DNA of 64,000 bases from Skermanella sp. TT6 (GTDB taxonomy: Bacteria; Pseudomonadota; Alphaproteobacteria; Azospirillales; Azospirillaceae). The notes beneath the pieces were generated by a model. The model made no database searches. It was not told where the DNA came from and saw nothing but the letters and a program-made list of their open reading frames with translations. A program made the translations under genes and the position numbers. The first letter of the stretch is position 1. Each line of letters opens with the position of its first letter. Shown here one piece after another: positions 51,736 through 60,834 of this stretch. The stretch is from NCBI RefSeq assembly GCF_016653635.2, contig NZ_CP067421.1, positions 310,001 to 374,000 of the forward strand. The letters run 5' to 3'.

Positions 51736-52473
51736 TCAGATCATGCCGCCGTTCACGCGCAGCACCTGCCCGTTGACCCAGGCGCCATCGGGACCGAGCA
51801 GGAACGAGACCGCGCCCGCGATGTCGCCGGGTTCGCCCAGGCGGCCGAGCGGGATCAGCTTCGCCGTACCCTCGATCTGCGCTTCGCTCTTGTCCGCAAG
51901 GAACAGCTTTGTCGCGGTCGGTCCCGGGGCGACCATGTTGACGGTAATGCCGCGCGGCGCCAGCTCCTTTACGAGCACGCGGCTCATCGCCTCGACGCCG
52001 GCCTTGGTCGCGCCATAGACGCCATATGTGGGTGGCGAGAGGCCGATGACGCTGGTCGAGAAGCTGACGATACGCCCGCCATCGCGTAGCCGCCTGCCGC
52101 CCTCGCGCAGGCAGTTGAATACGCCCTTCAGGTTGACAGCGATATGCCGATCGAACGTCTCGTCGTCGGTTTCGACTATCTTCGTCAGTTTCATGATACC
52201 GGCGTTGTTGACGATGGCATCGACCCCTCCGAACGCCTGTTCGGTCGCGTCGAAGAGCTGAGATACCTGCGCCGGGTCGCTGACGTCGGCCTTCACCGCG
52301 ATGGCGTTGCCGCCCGCGGCCTGGACCTGTTGCGCCAGCTCGACAGCCGGCGCTTCGTTGCCCGAAAAGTTGATCGTGACTGCCCAGCCGTCCTGGGCAA
52401 GGCGCTCCGCGACAGCCGCGCCGATCCCCTGCGATGATCCGGTGACGATGACCGATCGTTCCGACGATGCCAT
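51736..52473 (-). CDS. SDR-family oxidoreductase
   Basis: 245 residues. TGSSQGIGAAV, IVNNAGIMKL, Ser in SFSTSVIG, YGATK, and the C-terminal VNGQVLRVNGGMI are the classical SDR motifs, close to 3-oxoacyl-ACP reductase-like enzymes. The substrate is unknown. Probably controlled by the adjacent AraC-type regulator upstream. Confidence 0.91.
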   Translation of the reverse strand: MASSERSVIVTGSSQGIGAAVAERLAQDGWAVTINFSGNEAPAVELAQQVQAAGGNAIAVKADVSDPAQVSQLFDATEQAFGGVDAIVNNAGIMKLTKIVETDDETFDRHIAVNLKGVFNCLREGGRRLRDGGRIVSFSTSVIGLSPPTYGVYGATKAGVEAMSRVLVKELAPRGITVNMVAPGPTATKLFLADKSEAQIEGTAKLIPLGRLGEPGDIAGAVSFLLGPDGAWVNGQVLRVNGGMI

Positions 52474-52565
52474 GTGATGCTCCCGATTGATGAGGGTTCA
52501 CACGGCAGAACGCGGGCCTCGCCGCTGTGTTTCTTGACTTCGTCCGAAGCGCAACCTCGCCGAAA

Positions 52566-53516
52566 TTAATCGCGATTTGACCGAAGTCGGGAAGCGGATC
52601 GGTAGTCGCGCGGTGTCGAACCCACCTCTCGACCAAAGGCGCTGGAGAAAGACCCTGGACTCCTATAGCCGCACATATGCGCGATTTCGGCGATCGTCAT
52701 GTCGCTGGTCTTCAACATCCGTTTTCCCGCCTCCAGGCGCAGCGTCGTCAGATAGGCGAAGGGCGTGACGCCCATATGCTCGCGGAAACGACGGACGAAA
52801 TGGTGCACGCTGATGCACGCTTCGTTCGCGAGTTCGGCGAGGGTCAAGTCCTCCCGGAAGCGGGCGGACATATAGTCCAGCACCCTATCCAGCTGTCGAT
52901 CTCCCAGTAGCGGAGGGTGGCGGGAATCGTCGTCGGGATCCCACCACTGCGAGTGGCGGGCCAGCAAGTGCGAACAAATGAAACGGGCTACCTGCTCGGC
53001 ATAGATGCCCGGGGCTTCCCGATGCATCGCATTCAGCACCTCGCCCGCCACGGCACCGATCATCATGTCCTTGAACACAAGCGCCGACAGCGGTCGGTCC
53101 GCGTGCCGGGTGCCGATGCGCCGATACTCCTCCGCCAGTTCGCCGACGATCATGCCGGACAGATAGAGGTGAAGGGTCTCGAACTGATTGTCCGGATCGA
53201 GCGCCTGCCATGTCATGCGCGTCGTCTCGAACGGCGGCGTAAGGCCGGCATTGCCGGCGCCATAGGTCGCCGTATGCCAACGACCCTGCTTGAACACCTG
53301 GATGAGGTGGCGTCCGCGTTTCGCGACGACCAGCGTGACGTCGCCGGTGGGCCGCGTCTCGAAGACATCCGTCCTGCCCACCGCGCGATGCTGGTCGAGC
53401 AACAGGCCCTGCCAGCCGAGATCACGGCTGGACCGGACAAGCAGGTTTGGCTTCGCGGCCGCGCATTCCAGGCTCAAGGGATCGGACAGGGGGGTCAGGG
53501 GTGTGAAATCAGACAT
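52566..53516 (-). CDS. AraC-family transcriptional regulator
   Basis: 316 residues from ATG 53516. The C-terminal ~100 residues hold two helix-turn-helix motifs (LTLAELANEACISVHHFVRR; MTIAEIAHMCGYRSPGSFSS) and GREVGSTPRDYR. The N-terminal part is a ligand-binding domain of unknown specificity. It lies upstream of two SDR genes in the same direction and probably controls them. Confidence 0.92.
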   Translation of the reverse strand: MSDFTPLTPLSDPLSLECAAAKPNLLVRSSRDLGWQGLLLDQHRAVGRTDVFETRPTGDVTLVVAKRGRHLIQVFKQGRWHTATYGAGNAGLTPPFETTRMTWQALDPDNQFETLHLYLSGMIVGELAEEYRRIGTRHADRPLSALVFKDMMIGAVAGEVLNAMHREAPGIYAEQVARFICSHLLARHSQWWDPDDDSRHPPLLGDRQLDRVLDYMSARFREDLTLAELANEACISVHHFVRRFREHMGVTPFAYLTTLRLEAGKRMLKTSDMTIAEIAHMCGYRSPGSFSSAFGREVGSTPRDYRSASRLRSNRD

Positions 53517-53651
53517 TCGCGCTGCTCCCAAGGCCGTCTTTCCAGGCACGCGGCGGGCCGGTCGGCTATCCCGAGCCGCTTCTCGATCTGGCTAACGGTT
53601 CTACGCCATACCCGCCGGCCGACCAATGTTCGTTCTTGACGCGCGGGCCAC

Positions 53652-54368
53652 TCAGAATGGTTCGACCGTGGCCATGAAAACGTATCCGACTCCGCGTTCG
53701 GTCCGGATCATGCGAGGTGCGTCGGGATCGATTTCGAGCTTGCGCCGCAGCCGCAGCACCTTGACGTCGATGCTGCGATCATAGACGTCCTCATGGATCC
53801 GCGTCGCCTGCATCAGGTGGTCGCGCGTCAAGGGCCGCTGCGGTGCCTCCAGGAAGGCCAGAAGCAGGGCATACTCGCCTTTCGTGAGGGCGACCTGCTT
53901 CCCGCCGGGATCGAGCAGCCGGCGGGCCCGACGTTCGACGCGCCAGCCACCGAACCTGTATCCGCCGCGTTCCTGCTCGCGCGAGCGGCCGGCCCGGCCC
54001 ATCTCCTGGCGTCGCAGCACGGCACGCACGCGAGCTATCAGTTCCCTGAGGCTGAACGGCTTGGTCAGATAGTCGTCCGCGCCGAGTTCCAGGCCCAGGA
54101 CGCGATCGATCTCATCGCGGCGGTGCCCGGTGGTGATGATGACCGGCACGTCGGAGTGGGACCGGATCTGCCTGAGGAGGTCAAGACCGTCCTCCTGTCC
54201 AAGCCTCAGGTCGAGGATGATGGCACTGGGCTGCCGGTTCGCCAGATGCCTGCCCAGCTCGAGCCCGCCGGCGAGGGCGATGGCCGGCACACCGTTGTCC
54301 TCGAAGTAGCTGGTGACCATGCGGCGGATGGACGGATCATCGTCGATAACCAGAATATAGCCCGTCAT
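53652..54368 (-). CDS. VirG-like OmpR-family response regulator
   Basis: 238 residues from ATG 54368. Receiver domain: acidic VIDDDPSIRR, phospho-Asp in AIILDLRLGQEDGL, and Lys in YLTKPFSLRE. The winged helix is VALTKGEYALLLAFLEAPQR, then HEDVYDRSIDVKVLRLRRKL and MIRTERGVGYVF. The pattern is close to VirG of Agrobacterium. Its likely partner is the broken VirA-like kinase at 55891-58486. The frame is open upstream without protein-like text. Confidence 0.9.
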   Translation of the reverse strand: MTGYILVIDDDPSIRRMVTSYFEDNGVPAIALAGGLELGRHLANRQPSAIILDLRLGQEDGLDLLRQIRSHSDVPVIITTGHRRDEIDRVLGLELGADDYLTKPFSLRELIARVRAVLRRQEMGRAGRSREQERGGYRFGGWRVERRARRLLDPGGKQVALTKGEYALLLAFLEAPQRPLTRDHLMQATRIHEDVYDRSIDVKVLRLRRKLEIDPDAPRMIRTERGVGYVFMATVEPF

Positions 54369-54835
54369 GAGGGTGTCGCGCCGGGCACCGGCCTCCATGC
54401 GTCGATCCGTGTTCCGACAGGCCGCATCCTCCGGTTCTTCCGGTATGCTGGATATATGTCCTTGCAAGTCCATGGAGTTCCCTGTGTGAGGCAGGGCACC
54501 TGCCACCCAGGCCGGGGGCACCCGCCGAAGCGAGGTGGAGCACTGCCTGATGCGCCTCGGCAAGCGCCGGCGCGAGACGATCGTACGGGCCTCGTGCGGC
54601 AATGCCGTGGCACGGAAAACCGCTTCCCCCGCCGCGGCAGCCGCAGGTGATCCGGGTCGATACGCGGTCTGCTGCCTAGCATCGCAATGCCATCCGGACA
54701 AATTCTACAAAGAACATAGCTCCAGGAGGTAACGCGGAGTAGAAAATTACGGATGTAGGAAATCTCCGGCCTTTCGCAGTGATGCCGTAGCGCCTGTGCG
54801 CTTCAAATGTTCGTGAGGATGCATCAGGAGGCGTC
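54369..54835. promoter_or_regulatory. Divergent control region between the VirG-like and peroxidase genes
   Basis: 467 bp without a supported gene, although the VirG-like frame stays open through part of it. It should hold the promoters for both genes. CAGGAGG at 54824-54830, just before ATG 54836, is a good ribosome binding site. No clear operator repeats were seen. Confidence 0.45.
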
Positions 54836-55891
54836 ATGTCATCTCAGATATCCGATCCGGAAGAATCCCCTCGGCGAAACGGTCGCCGGCGGCGTGGAAA
54901 GGAGTCCGGAGGTGCCGCCGGTTCGAAGCGGGTGTGCTTGGCAGCGGTTGCCGGTGCCGCGGCGATCCTCACCCTGGTCAGCGGCTTCGATGCTGTCCTG
55001 ACCGCGTCCGTGGCAGAGCCGTCGCGACCGCCCGAGCGACACGCGGTCCGGACCGATGAGCCGCTGACCCCGATCCTGAACGTCCCCGACCCGCGTACCG
55101 CCGGCGCCTTGCTCGGCGAGCGGCTGTTCGCGGATCCCCGTTTATCCGCGGACGGCTCGCGCAGCTGTGCCACCTGTCACGATCTCGGCACCAATGGCGC
55201 TTCCGGGAGGAACCTGGACGAAGGGCTCGATGGGGCGGAGCTTCCGCTCAACACCAGTACCGTCTTCAATGCCGCGCTTAGTTTCAGGCTCAACTGGGAG
55301 GGTGCGTTCCGCACCCTGGAGGATCAGGCACGAGCCACGATAGAGAATCCCCGCATCATGGGCAGCAGCGTCGAAGACGTCGTATCCAGGCTGGCCGCGG
55401 ATCCGGACATGGTGGCCAGCTTCCGCGATGCCTATGGGCGGGAGCCCGATACCGCGGGCCTCCTGGCGGCACTCGCCGATTTCGAGCGGACGCTGGTGAC
55501 CCCCGACAGCCCTTTCGACCGGTGGCTGGAAGGGGATGACGGCGCCCTTTCGGCGGAAGAGCTGGAAGGTTACGAGGAGTTCAAGTCGCTCGGGTGCGCC
55601 GCCTGCCATCAGGGAGGCAACGTCGGAGGCAACCTTTTCCAGAGACACGGCATCTTCTACCCGCTGGCCTCGCCTGAGCCGGAACTCCTTCGCGTGCCCA
55701 GCCTGCGGAACATCGAAACCACCCCACCCTATTTCCATGACGGGAGTGCTCCCACCCTGGAAATCGCCGTCCGGAGGATGGCCAGGGCCCAGCTCAACTC
55801 CCGACTGACCGATCGGCAGGTGAGCTCCATCGTCGCTTTCCTGCGCGCACTGACCGGAAAATTCCGGGGCCGCCAGGTAGGAGCGCCGTGA
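54836..55891 (+). CDS. Di-haem cytochrome c peroxidase/MauG family protein
   Basis: 351 residues. A basic N-terminus precedes a membrane/signal segment (LAAVAGAAAILTLVSGF). Two haem sites CATCH (in SRSCATCHDLGTNG) and CAACH (in LGCAACHQGGNVGGN), with LGERLFADPRLSADG before and PYFHDGSAPTLEIAV after, are typical of CcpA/MauG enzymes. It would reduce hydrogen peroxide in the periplasm or oxidise a partner protein. Its stop overlaps the VirA-like kinase start (TGATG), suggesting a shared operon. Confidence 0.93.
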   Translation: MSSQISDPEESPRRNGRRRRGKESGGAAGSKRVCLAAVAGAAAILTLVSGFDAVLTASVAEPSRPPERHAVRTDEPLTPILNVPDPRTAGALLGERLFADPRLSADGSRSCATCHDLGTNGASGRNLDEGLDGAELPLNTSTVFNAALSFRLNWEGAFRTLEDQARATIENPRIMGSSVEDVVSRLAADPDMVASFRDAYGREPDTAGLLAALADFERTLVTPDSPFDRWLEGDDGALSAEELEGYEEFKSLGCAACHQGGNVGGNLFQRHGIFYPLASPEPELLRVPSLRNIETTPPYFHDGSAPTLEIAVRRMARAQLNSRLTDRQVSSIVAFLRALTGKFRGRQVGAP

Positions 55892-58486
55892 TGAGGACAG
55901 GCCCGTTCGCGGCCGGAGCGGTCGCTCTCGTCCTGCTGCTGACGTGGATAGCCTTCCGCGGCATGAGTGCCGAGTTGGATGACTGGAAGCATGCCTCGAC
56001 CGTCCTGGAAAAGATCGAAACGGCGAGGAACATGATCGATCGGGACGTCCTGAGCGCTCGCACGGGCATTCTTCGGAACTACGATTCGATCGTCCGGGAA
56101 GTCGGCGTCTTGCGGACCAATCTCGAACGCTTGCGCGCCGATACAGGCGATGACGCCGAGATCGGCGATGCGATCCGTGCCCTGCAGGACGCCTTGGCAC
56201 GGGATGAGGGATTGATCGAGGACTTCAAGAGCCGCAATGCCTTGCTGCAGAACTCCCTGGCCTATTTCGTCGTCCTGAACCGGAACCTCGAAGGCCAGGA
56301 ACAGTATCAGGGTCAGGGACAGGGCCGGGACTTTGCCGGACAGATCGGGAGGCTTGCCGCCGCCATGCTGCGGCTGACCCTCGATACAACGTCTGGATCG
56401 ATCGCGCATGTCGATGCCCAACTGGAAGTCCTGTTGATCACGAGCATCGCGACAGGGAACGTGGTGGCTGCGCAGCCATTGCTGGAACACGGGCGCATGC
56501 TTCGCGATCAGCTTCCCGCGACGGATGCCCTGCTCAGGAATCTCCTCTCCTCCCCGGCCTCGGGACATATGGAAGCTGTCCAGGGGCTGATCGAGGAGCG
56601 TGCCGCAGCGGCCGGCGCCGCAGCCGGCATGTTCCGGTACATGCTCTACATCATTTCCGTGCTTCTGGCATGCATGCTCGTATATCTCGGGGCTCAGCTG
56701 CAGGCGCGGGCACGGGCGCTTCGGTTCCGGGCCAACTTCGAGCATACGATCGCGGCCATCTCCACCCGTTTCCTGTCTTCAGGATCGGCTGATCTGACGT
56801 CGCATGTGGATCTGGCGCTATCGGAACTTGCCGCCTGCATCGGCGCGGATCGGGCCTATTTCGTCGATGGCCGAACGGCCGGGGTTTACCAGTGGAGCCG
56901 GAACGGCGTAGAGCCGGCACCGGGTTGGCCGGAGCGGGCACGACTGCTTGCCGCGGCTTTCGAGCGCGGCGACAACGGTACCATCCATGTTCCGGCGATC
57001 AGGCGGATCGCCCGGGCGACCACCGGCGCCAGGGCCGGTCGGGAGATCGACCGGGGCTCGGGCGACGCTATCGATCGGATGGCCGATGCCGGTCTCCATG
57101 CATGGCTCGGCGTGGTGTCTTCGAACGCCGAGTGTCCGGGCGGCATCCTCGGTTTCGATGCCCTGCGTCCTGGTCCGATGACCAAGTGGCATGATTACGG
57201 CCTGTTCCGCATGGCATTCGACACCATCTCGGCGGCCGTCGAGCGCGATCGGCTGGCCCGCGAGAAAGAGCGGCTGGAGGCCGGCCTGCAGCAGGCGCGC
57301 CGGATGGAGACGGTCGGCGCCCTCGCCAGCGGGGTCGCTCACAACTTCAACAACATCGTGGGGGCTATCCTCGGTTACACCGAGATGGCGCGGGAGAGGG
57401 TACCGCCCGACAGCCGGTTGGCGGGGAACCTTGATGAGATCCGGCTCGCCGCCGAACGGGCCCTGGCCCTGGTCGACCAAATCCTCACGTTCGGCCGGCG
57501 CGGCACCTCGCAGCGGAAGCTGATGCGGGTCCGGGATCTTGTCGATGAGACGGCGTCCATGCTCGAGGCGTCCCTTCCGCCGCGGATCGAGCTCAGGATC
57601 AGGGACTCTTCCGGGGATACCAGGATTCCCGCGGACCCGGCCCGCCTCCAGCAGGTGCTGATGAACCTGGCCGCCAACGCGGCGCAGGCGATGGACGGCA
57701 AAGGGGTCGTCGACATCGCGATAGCGGGATCGAGTCCAAGGATGCGGTGCGGCTCGGGTCGGACGAGTTGGGTCCGGGGCGTTACGCAACGCTCACGGTG
57801 ACCGACAGGGGCCGGGGCATGGATGGCGCGACCCGGGAACGGATCTTCGAGCCCTTCTTTACGACCCGCCCCGAAGGGAACGGGCTCGGTCTGGCCACGG
57901 CGCGCGAGATAGTGCGCGAGCATGGCGGTGCGATTTCGGTCCGAAGCGCACCGGGGGAAGGGACGACGTTCGAAGTATGGCTGCCGTGCGCCATCCCGGA
58001 AAGCCGTCCGAGCGGGTCGCCGCCCGGGCGGCAGCTTCCGCCGGCCTCCCTGCGTGGCGACGGTGAAGCCGTGCTCATCCTCGACGGCGACGGTCGGCGA
58101 TTGCTCCGTCTGGAGGAGATCGTGGCCGCGCTTGGCTACGAGCCGGTCGGGGTCACACGGGCGGAAGAGGCTGCGCGTTCGCTCGGCCGGCCAGGGTTCG
58201 AGTTCGTGGCGGCGCTGATCTGCCAGCCCCGATCATCGGCCTTCGAGATTTCGGCGCTCCTTCGCCGGGAGGCGCCAGATTTGCCGATCATCCTGGCAAC
58301 GACATCCGCTGCCGATATACACCCCCTGTCCTCGCCGCCGCCGGCATCCGCGAGATCGTCCACAGTCCCGTGACCGCTGCGGAGCTTGCTCGCGCCTTGT
58401 CGCTTTGTCGGAAAAGTCAGGAAACGGCCGCCGGAGAGGCGAGCTGGGGCACCATGGCTACCGGTCCGCTCTCGCCAACCGAATAG
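55891..58486 (+). pseudogene. VirA-like hybrid sensor histidine kinase with two frameshifts
   Basis: Starting at ATG 55891, the product has an N-terminal membrane segment, a helical periplasmic domain (~25-250), a second membrane segment (MLYIISVLLACMLVYLGAQL), a GAF-like region and HisKA with the phospho-His in LASGVAHNFNNIVGAILGYT. The frame breaks near 57717-57745: the ATPase domain continues in another frame (GRYATLTVTDRGRGMDGATR; GNGLGLATAREIVREHGG). A second shift near 58318-58330, in a C-run, moves the degenerate receiver-like end into a third frame, ending at 58486. Domain order and the VirG-like gene nearby suggest a VirA-type pair. As sequenced the kinase would be inactive. Confidence 0.82.
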
Positions 58487-58534
58487 CCCGTTGCTTCGGT
58501 GCCATTGCTCCTGCCGGAGTGACATCCGTCATGT

Positions 58535-58942
58535 TCAGCTGCCCGGCATCTCCTCGATAAGCTTCGACCTGACCTCGGCGGGTGCGCCCTCCGCCCAGAG
58601 CAGCAGAGCGTCCAGCGCCGGACACAGGGACTGGCCCCATTCCGTCAGGTGATACTCCACCTTCGGCGGGACCTGGTGGTGGACGATGCGCCCGACCACG
58701 CCATCGCTCTCCAACTGACGCAGTTGCTGGATCAGCATCTTCTGGGAAACGCCGGGGATCGCCCGCTCCAGATCGGAGAAGCGCCGCACCTGGCCACCGA
58801 ACAGCTGGAACAGGATCACGAGCTTCCACCGACCCTCCAGAACCCGGAGCACGTTCTGCACGCTCTGAGCCCCGGAATGAGGCGTGTAGGACGCACGCTT
58901 ACCTTCAGGTGAGTACCTTACTTTTTCGTCCGTACTTGTCAT
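58535..58942 (-). CDS. HxlR-family transcriptional regulator
   Basis: 135 residues from ATG 58942 (a start 9 codons upstream is possible). The winged helix pattern VLEGRWKLVILFQLFGGQVR, FSDLERAIPGVSQKMLIQQL and VPPKVEYHLTEWGQSL is typical of HxlR. These regulators often sense aldehydes or oxidants. It diverges from an SDR gene, which it probably controls. Confidence 0.92.
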   Translation of the reverse strand: MTSTDEKVRYSPEGKRASYTPHSGAQSVQNVLRVLEGRWKLVILFQLFGGQVRRFSDLERAIPGVSQKMLIQQLRQLESDGVVGRIVHHQVPPKVEYHLTEWGQSLCPALDALLLWAEGAPAEVRSKLIEEMPGS

Positions 58943-58997
58943 CCGGAAAGCCTCGTAGCAATTTTCCACCGACGCAATGTAATCCAGGAGAGATCAT

Positions 58998-59045
58998 ATG
59001 GACACGAGACTGCCGATCGCGATCGCCGCTCCGGAGATCGCGTGA
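58998..59045 (+). CDS. 15-residue leader peptide before the SDR gene
   Basis: ATG 58998 follows CCAGGAGAG at good spacing and encodes MDTRLPIAIAAPEIA. Its stop TGA overlaps the SDR start as TGATG. The strong ribosome site thus belongs to the small frame, and the SDR gene may be translated by coupling. No conserved feature otherwise; real peptide or mere leader cannot be told. Confidence 0.4.
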   Translation: MDTRLPIAIAAPEIA

Positions 59046-59833
59046 TGCCCGCGCTCATCGACCCGGCCGAGTTCCAGGGACGCCGCGTCGTCGTCACCGG
59101 CGGCACCAAGGGTACCGGCCGGGCGACCGTCGAAAGGTTCCTGGCGGGCGGCGCCCAGGTCCTGACGGCCGCGCGCAACGGAGCCCATGGCCCCGAGGGA
59201 GCCGGGCTCGTGGAGGCGGATCTGACCACCCCGGAAGGATCCTCAAGGCTCGCCGAGGCGGCCATGGAGCGGCTCGGCGGCGTTGACGTCCTGGTGCATG
59301 TGCTGGGGGGTTCCACCGCCCCGGGCGGGGGTTTCGCGGCCCTGACGGACGATGTCTGGCGCGCCGAGCTCGACCTGAACCTGCTTTCGGCGGTGAGGCT
59401 CGATCGAGCCTTGCTGCCGCAGATGATCGCGCGCGGCGAAGGGGCCGTCATCCATGTCTCGTCCATCCAGCGTCAACTGCCGCTGTACGATTCCACCACG
59501 GCCTATGCTGCGGCCAAGGCCGGCTTGACGACCTACAGCAAGGCGTTGTCGAAGGAACTCGGGCCCAAAGGCGTGCGGGTCAACGTCGTCTCGCCGGGCT
59601 GGATCTACACGGAAGCCTCGGACGCCCTGGTCAACCGGATCGCCGACAGCACCGGCGGGACGCCGGAGGCGGCGCGCCAAAGCATCCTGGACGCTCTTGG
59701 CGGCATCCCCCTGGGACGTCCGGCCCGGCCCGAGGAAGTGGCGGAGCTCATCGCCTTCCTGGCCTCGGAGCGGGCCTCGGCCATCCACGGCGCGGAACAC
59801 GTCATCGACGGCGGAACGGTGCCGACGGTTTAG
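59045..59833 (+). CDS. SDR-family oxidoreductase
   Basis: 262 residues from ATG 59045. VVTGGTKGTGRATVER, VLVHVLGGSTAP, VSSIQRQ, YAAAK and HVIDGGTVPTV at the end are the SDR signature. It diverges from the HxlR regulator. Substrate unknown. The start overlaps a small leader frame. Confidence 0.92.
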   Translation: MPALIDPAEFQGRRVVVTGGTKGTGRATVERFLAGGAQVLTAARNGAHGPEGAGLVEADLTTPEGSSRLAEAAMERLGGVDVLVHVLGGSTAPGGGFAALTDDVWRAELDLNLLSAVRLDRALLPQMIARGEGAVIHVSSIQRQLPLYDSTTAYAAAKAGLTTYSKALSKELGPKGVRVNVVSPGWIYTEASDALVNRIADSTGGTPEAARQSILDALGGIPLGRPARPEEVAELIAFLASERASAIHGAEHVIDGGTVPTV

Positions 59834-59929
59834 GACCCTTGCGGTTTTCCGAGGGTCGATCGCCGGATCGTGCGTCACGGGGTGGTGCGGGAGCGCCGTG
59901 GAACACGACCCGGGACCCCGCCGGATCCC

Positions 59930-60769
59930 TCAGCCGATCGATTCAAGAAAATCCGAAAGAATGGCGTTGACCTGCCCCGGTTGCTCAAGCGTCGCGCTAT
60001 GTCCGCAAGCGTCGAGAACATGGAGATCGCACCCGATGCGCTCCGCCATCACGGCGCTCTCCGCGGCGGGGCGGGACCGGTCCTCGCGCCCCGCGATGAT
60101 GATGGTCGGAGCCCGGACCCTGTCCAGGACGTCCAGGGCGTCCTCGCGGCCGAATATCAGGCGGCCGAGAGGCGCGATCGTCTCGCGCAGGCGGGCCGCG
60201 TCGTACCGGGCGATCCGGTCGCGCAGGAGGATCGGCAGGTCGGGAGACCGGGTCGCGACATCCGGCGCGAAGAAGAGCGGGATGATATGCGAAACGATCG
60301 CATCGTTCACCCGTCCTTCGCGTTCGACCGCATCCAGCATGCCGAAATAGGTGCGGCGGTTCGCTTCGGGTTCCGCGCCGAGATAGCTGTTGAGCAGGGC
60401 GAGGCCGGTAACCCGCTCCGGTGCCAGGGCCGCGAGATGCGCGCCCCACATGCCGCCCATCGACGTACCGACCACCGCGAAGCGATCGATGTCGAGGCGG
60501 TCCATCAGGGCGAGCATCTGCGCGGCGAGATCGGCATGCCGGCGCGTGTCCGTAGGCATCGGCCCGGAGTCGCCATGGCCCCACATCTCGGGGACGACAA
60601 GGCGGTAGCGGGATTGCAGGGCGTCGATCTGGGGCCGCCACATCCGCCAGTCCCAGAGATAGCCATGGCCGAGAAGCACCGCCGGCCCCCGGCCGAACTC
60701 GACCAGGGAGAGCGGGCTGCCGGCGATCTCGAGAACGCGGCGGGTGGGCAGGTTGCTTTGAGTCGTCAT
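59930..60769 (-). CDS. Alpha/beta hydrolase
   Basis: 279 residues from ATG 60769 (GGGGAAG just upstream; an ATG 4 codons earlier is in frame). LLGHGYLWDWRMW (oxyanion HG), nucleophile elbow VVGTSMGGMWG, acid in GREDRSRP and catalytic His in DACGHSATLEQP complete the triad. It resembles haloperoxidase-like or ester-cleaving enzymes. It lies next to a GMC oxidoreductase in the same direction. Confidence 0.92.
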   Translation of the reverse strand: MTTQSNLPTRRVLEIAGSPLSLVEFGRGPAVLLGHGYLWDWRMWRPQIDALQSRYRLVVPEMWGHGDSGPMPTDTRRHADLAAQMLALMDRLDIDRFAVVGTSMGGMWGAHLAALAPERVTGLALLNSYLGAEPEANRRTYFGMLDAVEREGRVNDAIVSHIIPLFFAPDVATRSPDLPILLRDRIARYDAARLRETIAPLGRLIFGREDALDVLDRVRAPTIIIAGREDRSRPAAESAVMAERIGCDLHVLDACGHSATLEQPGQVNAILSDFLESIG

Positions 60770-60834
60770 CGTCTTCCCCATGAGATAGGCGGCGGCCGCA
60801 GGGCCGCCGAAGGGCGGTTGCCGGAGTGCCGGCC

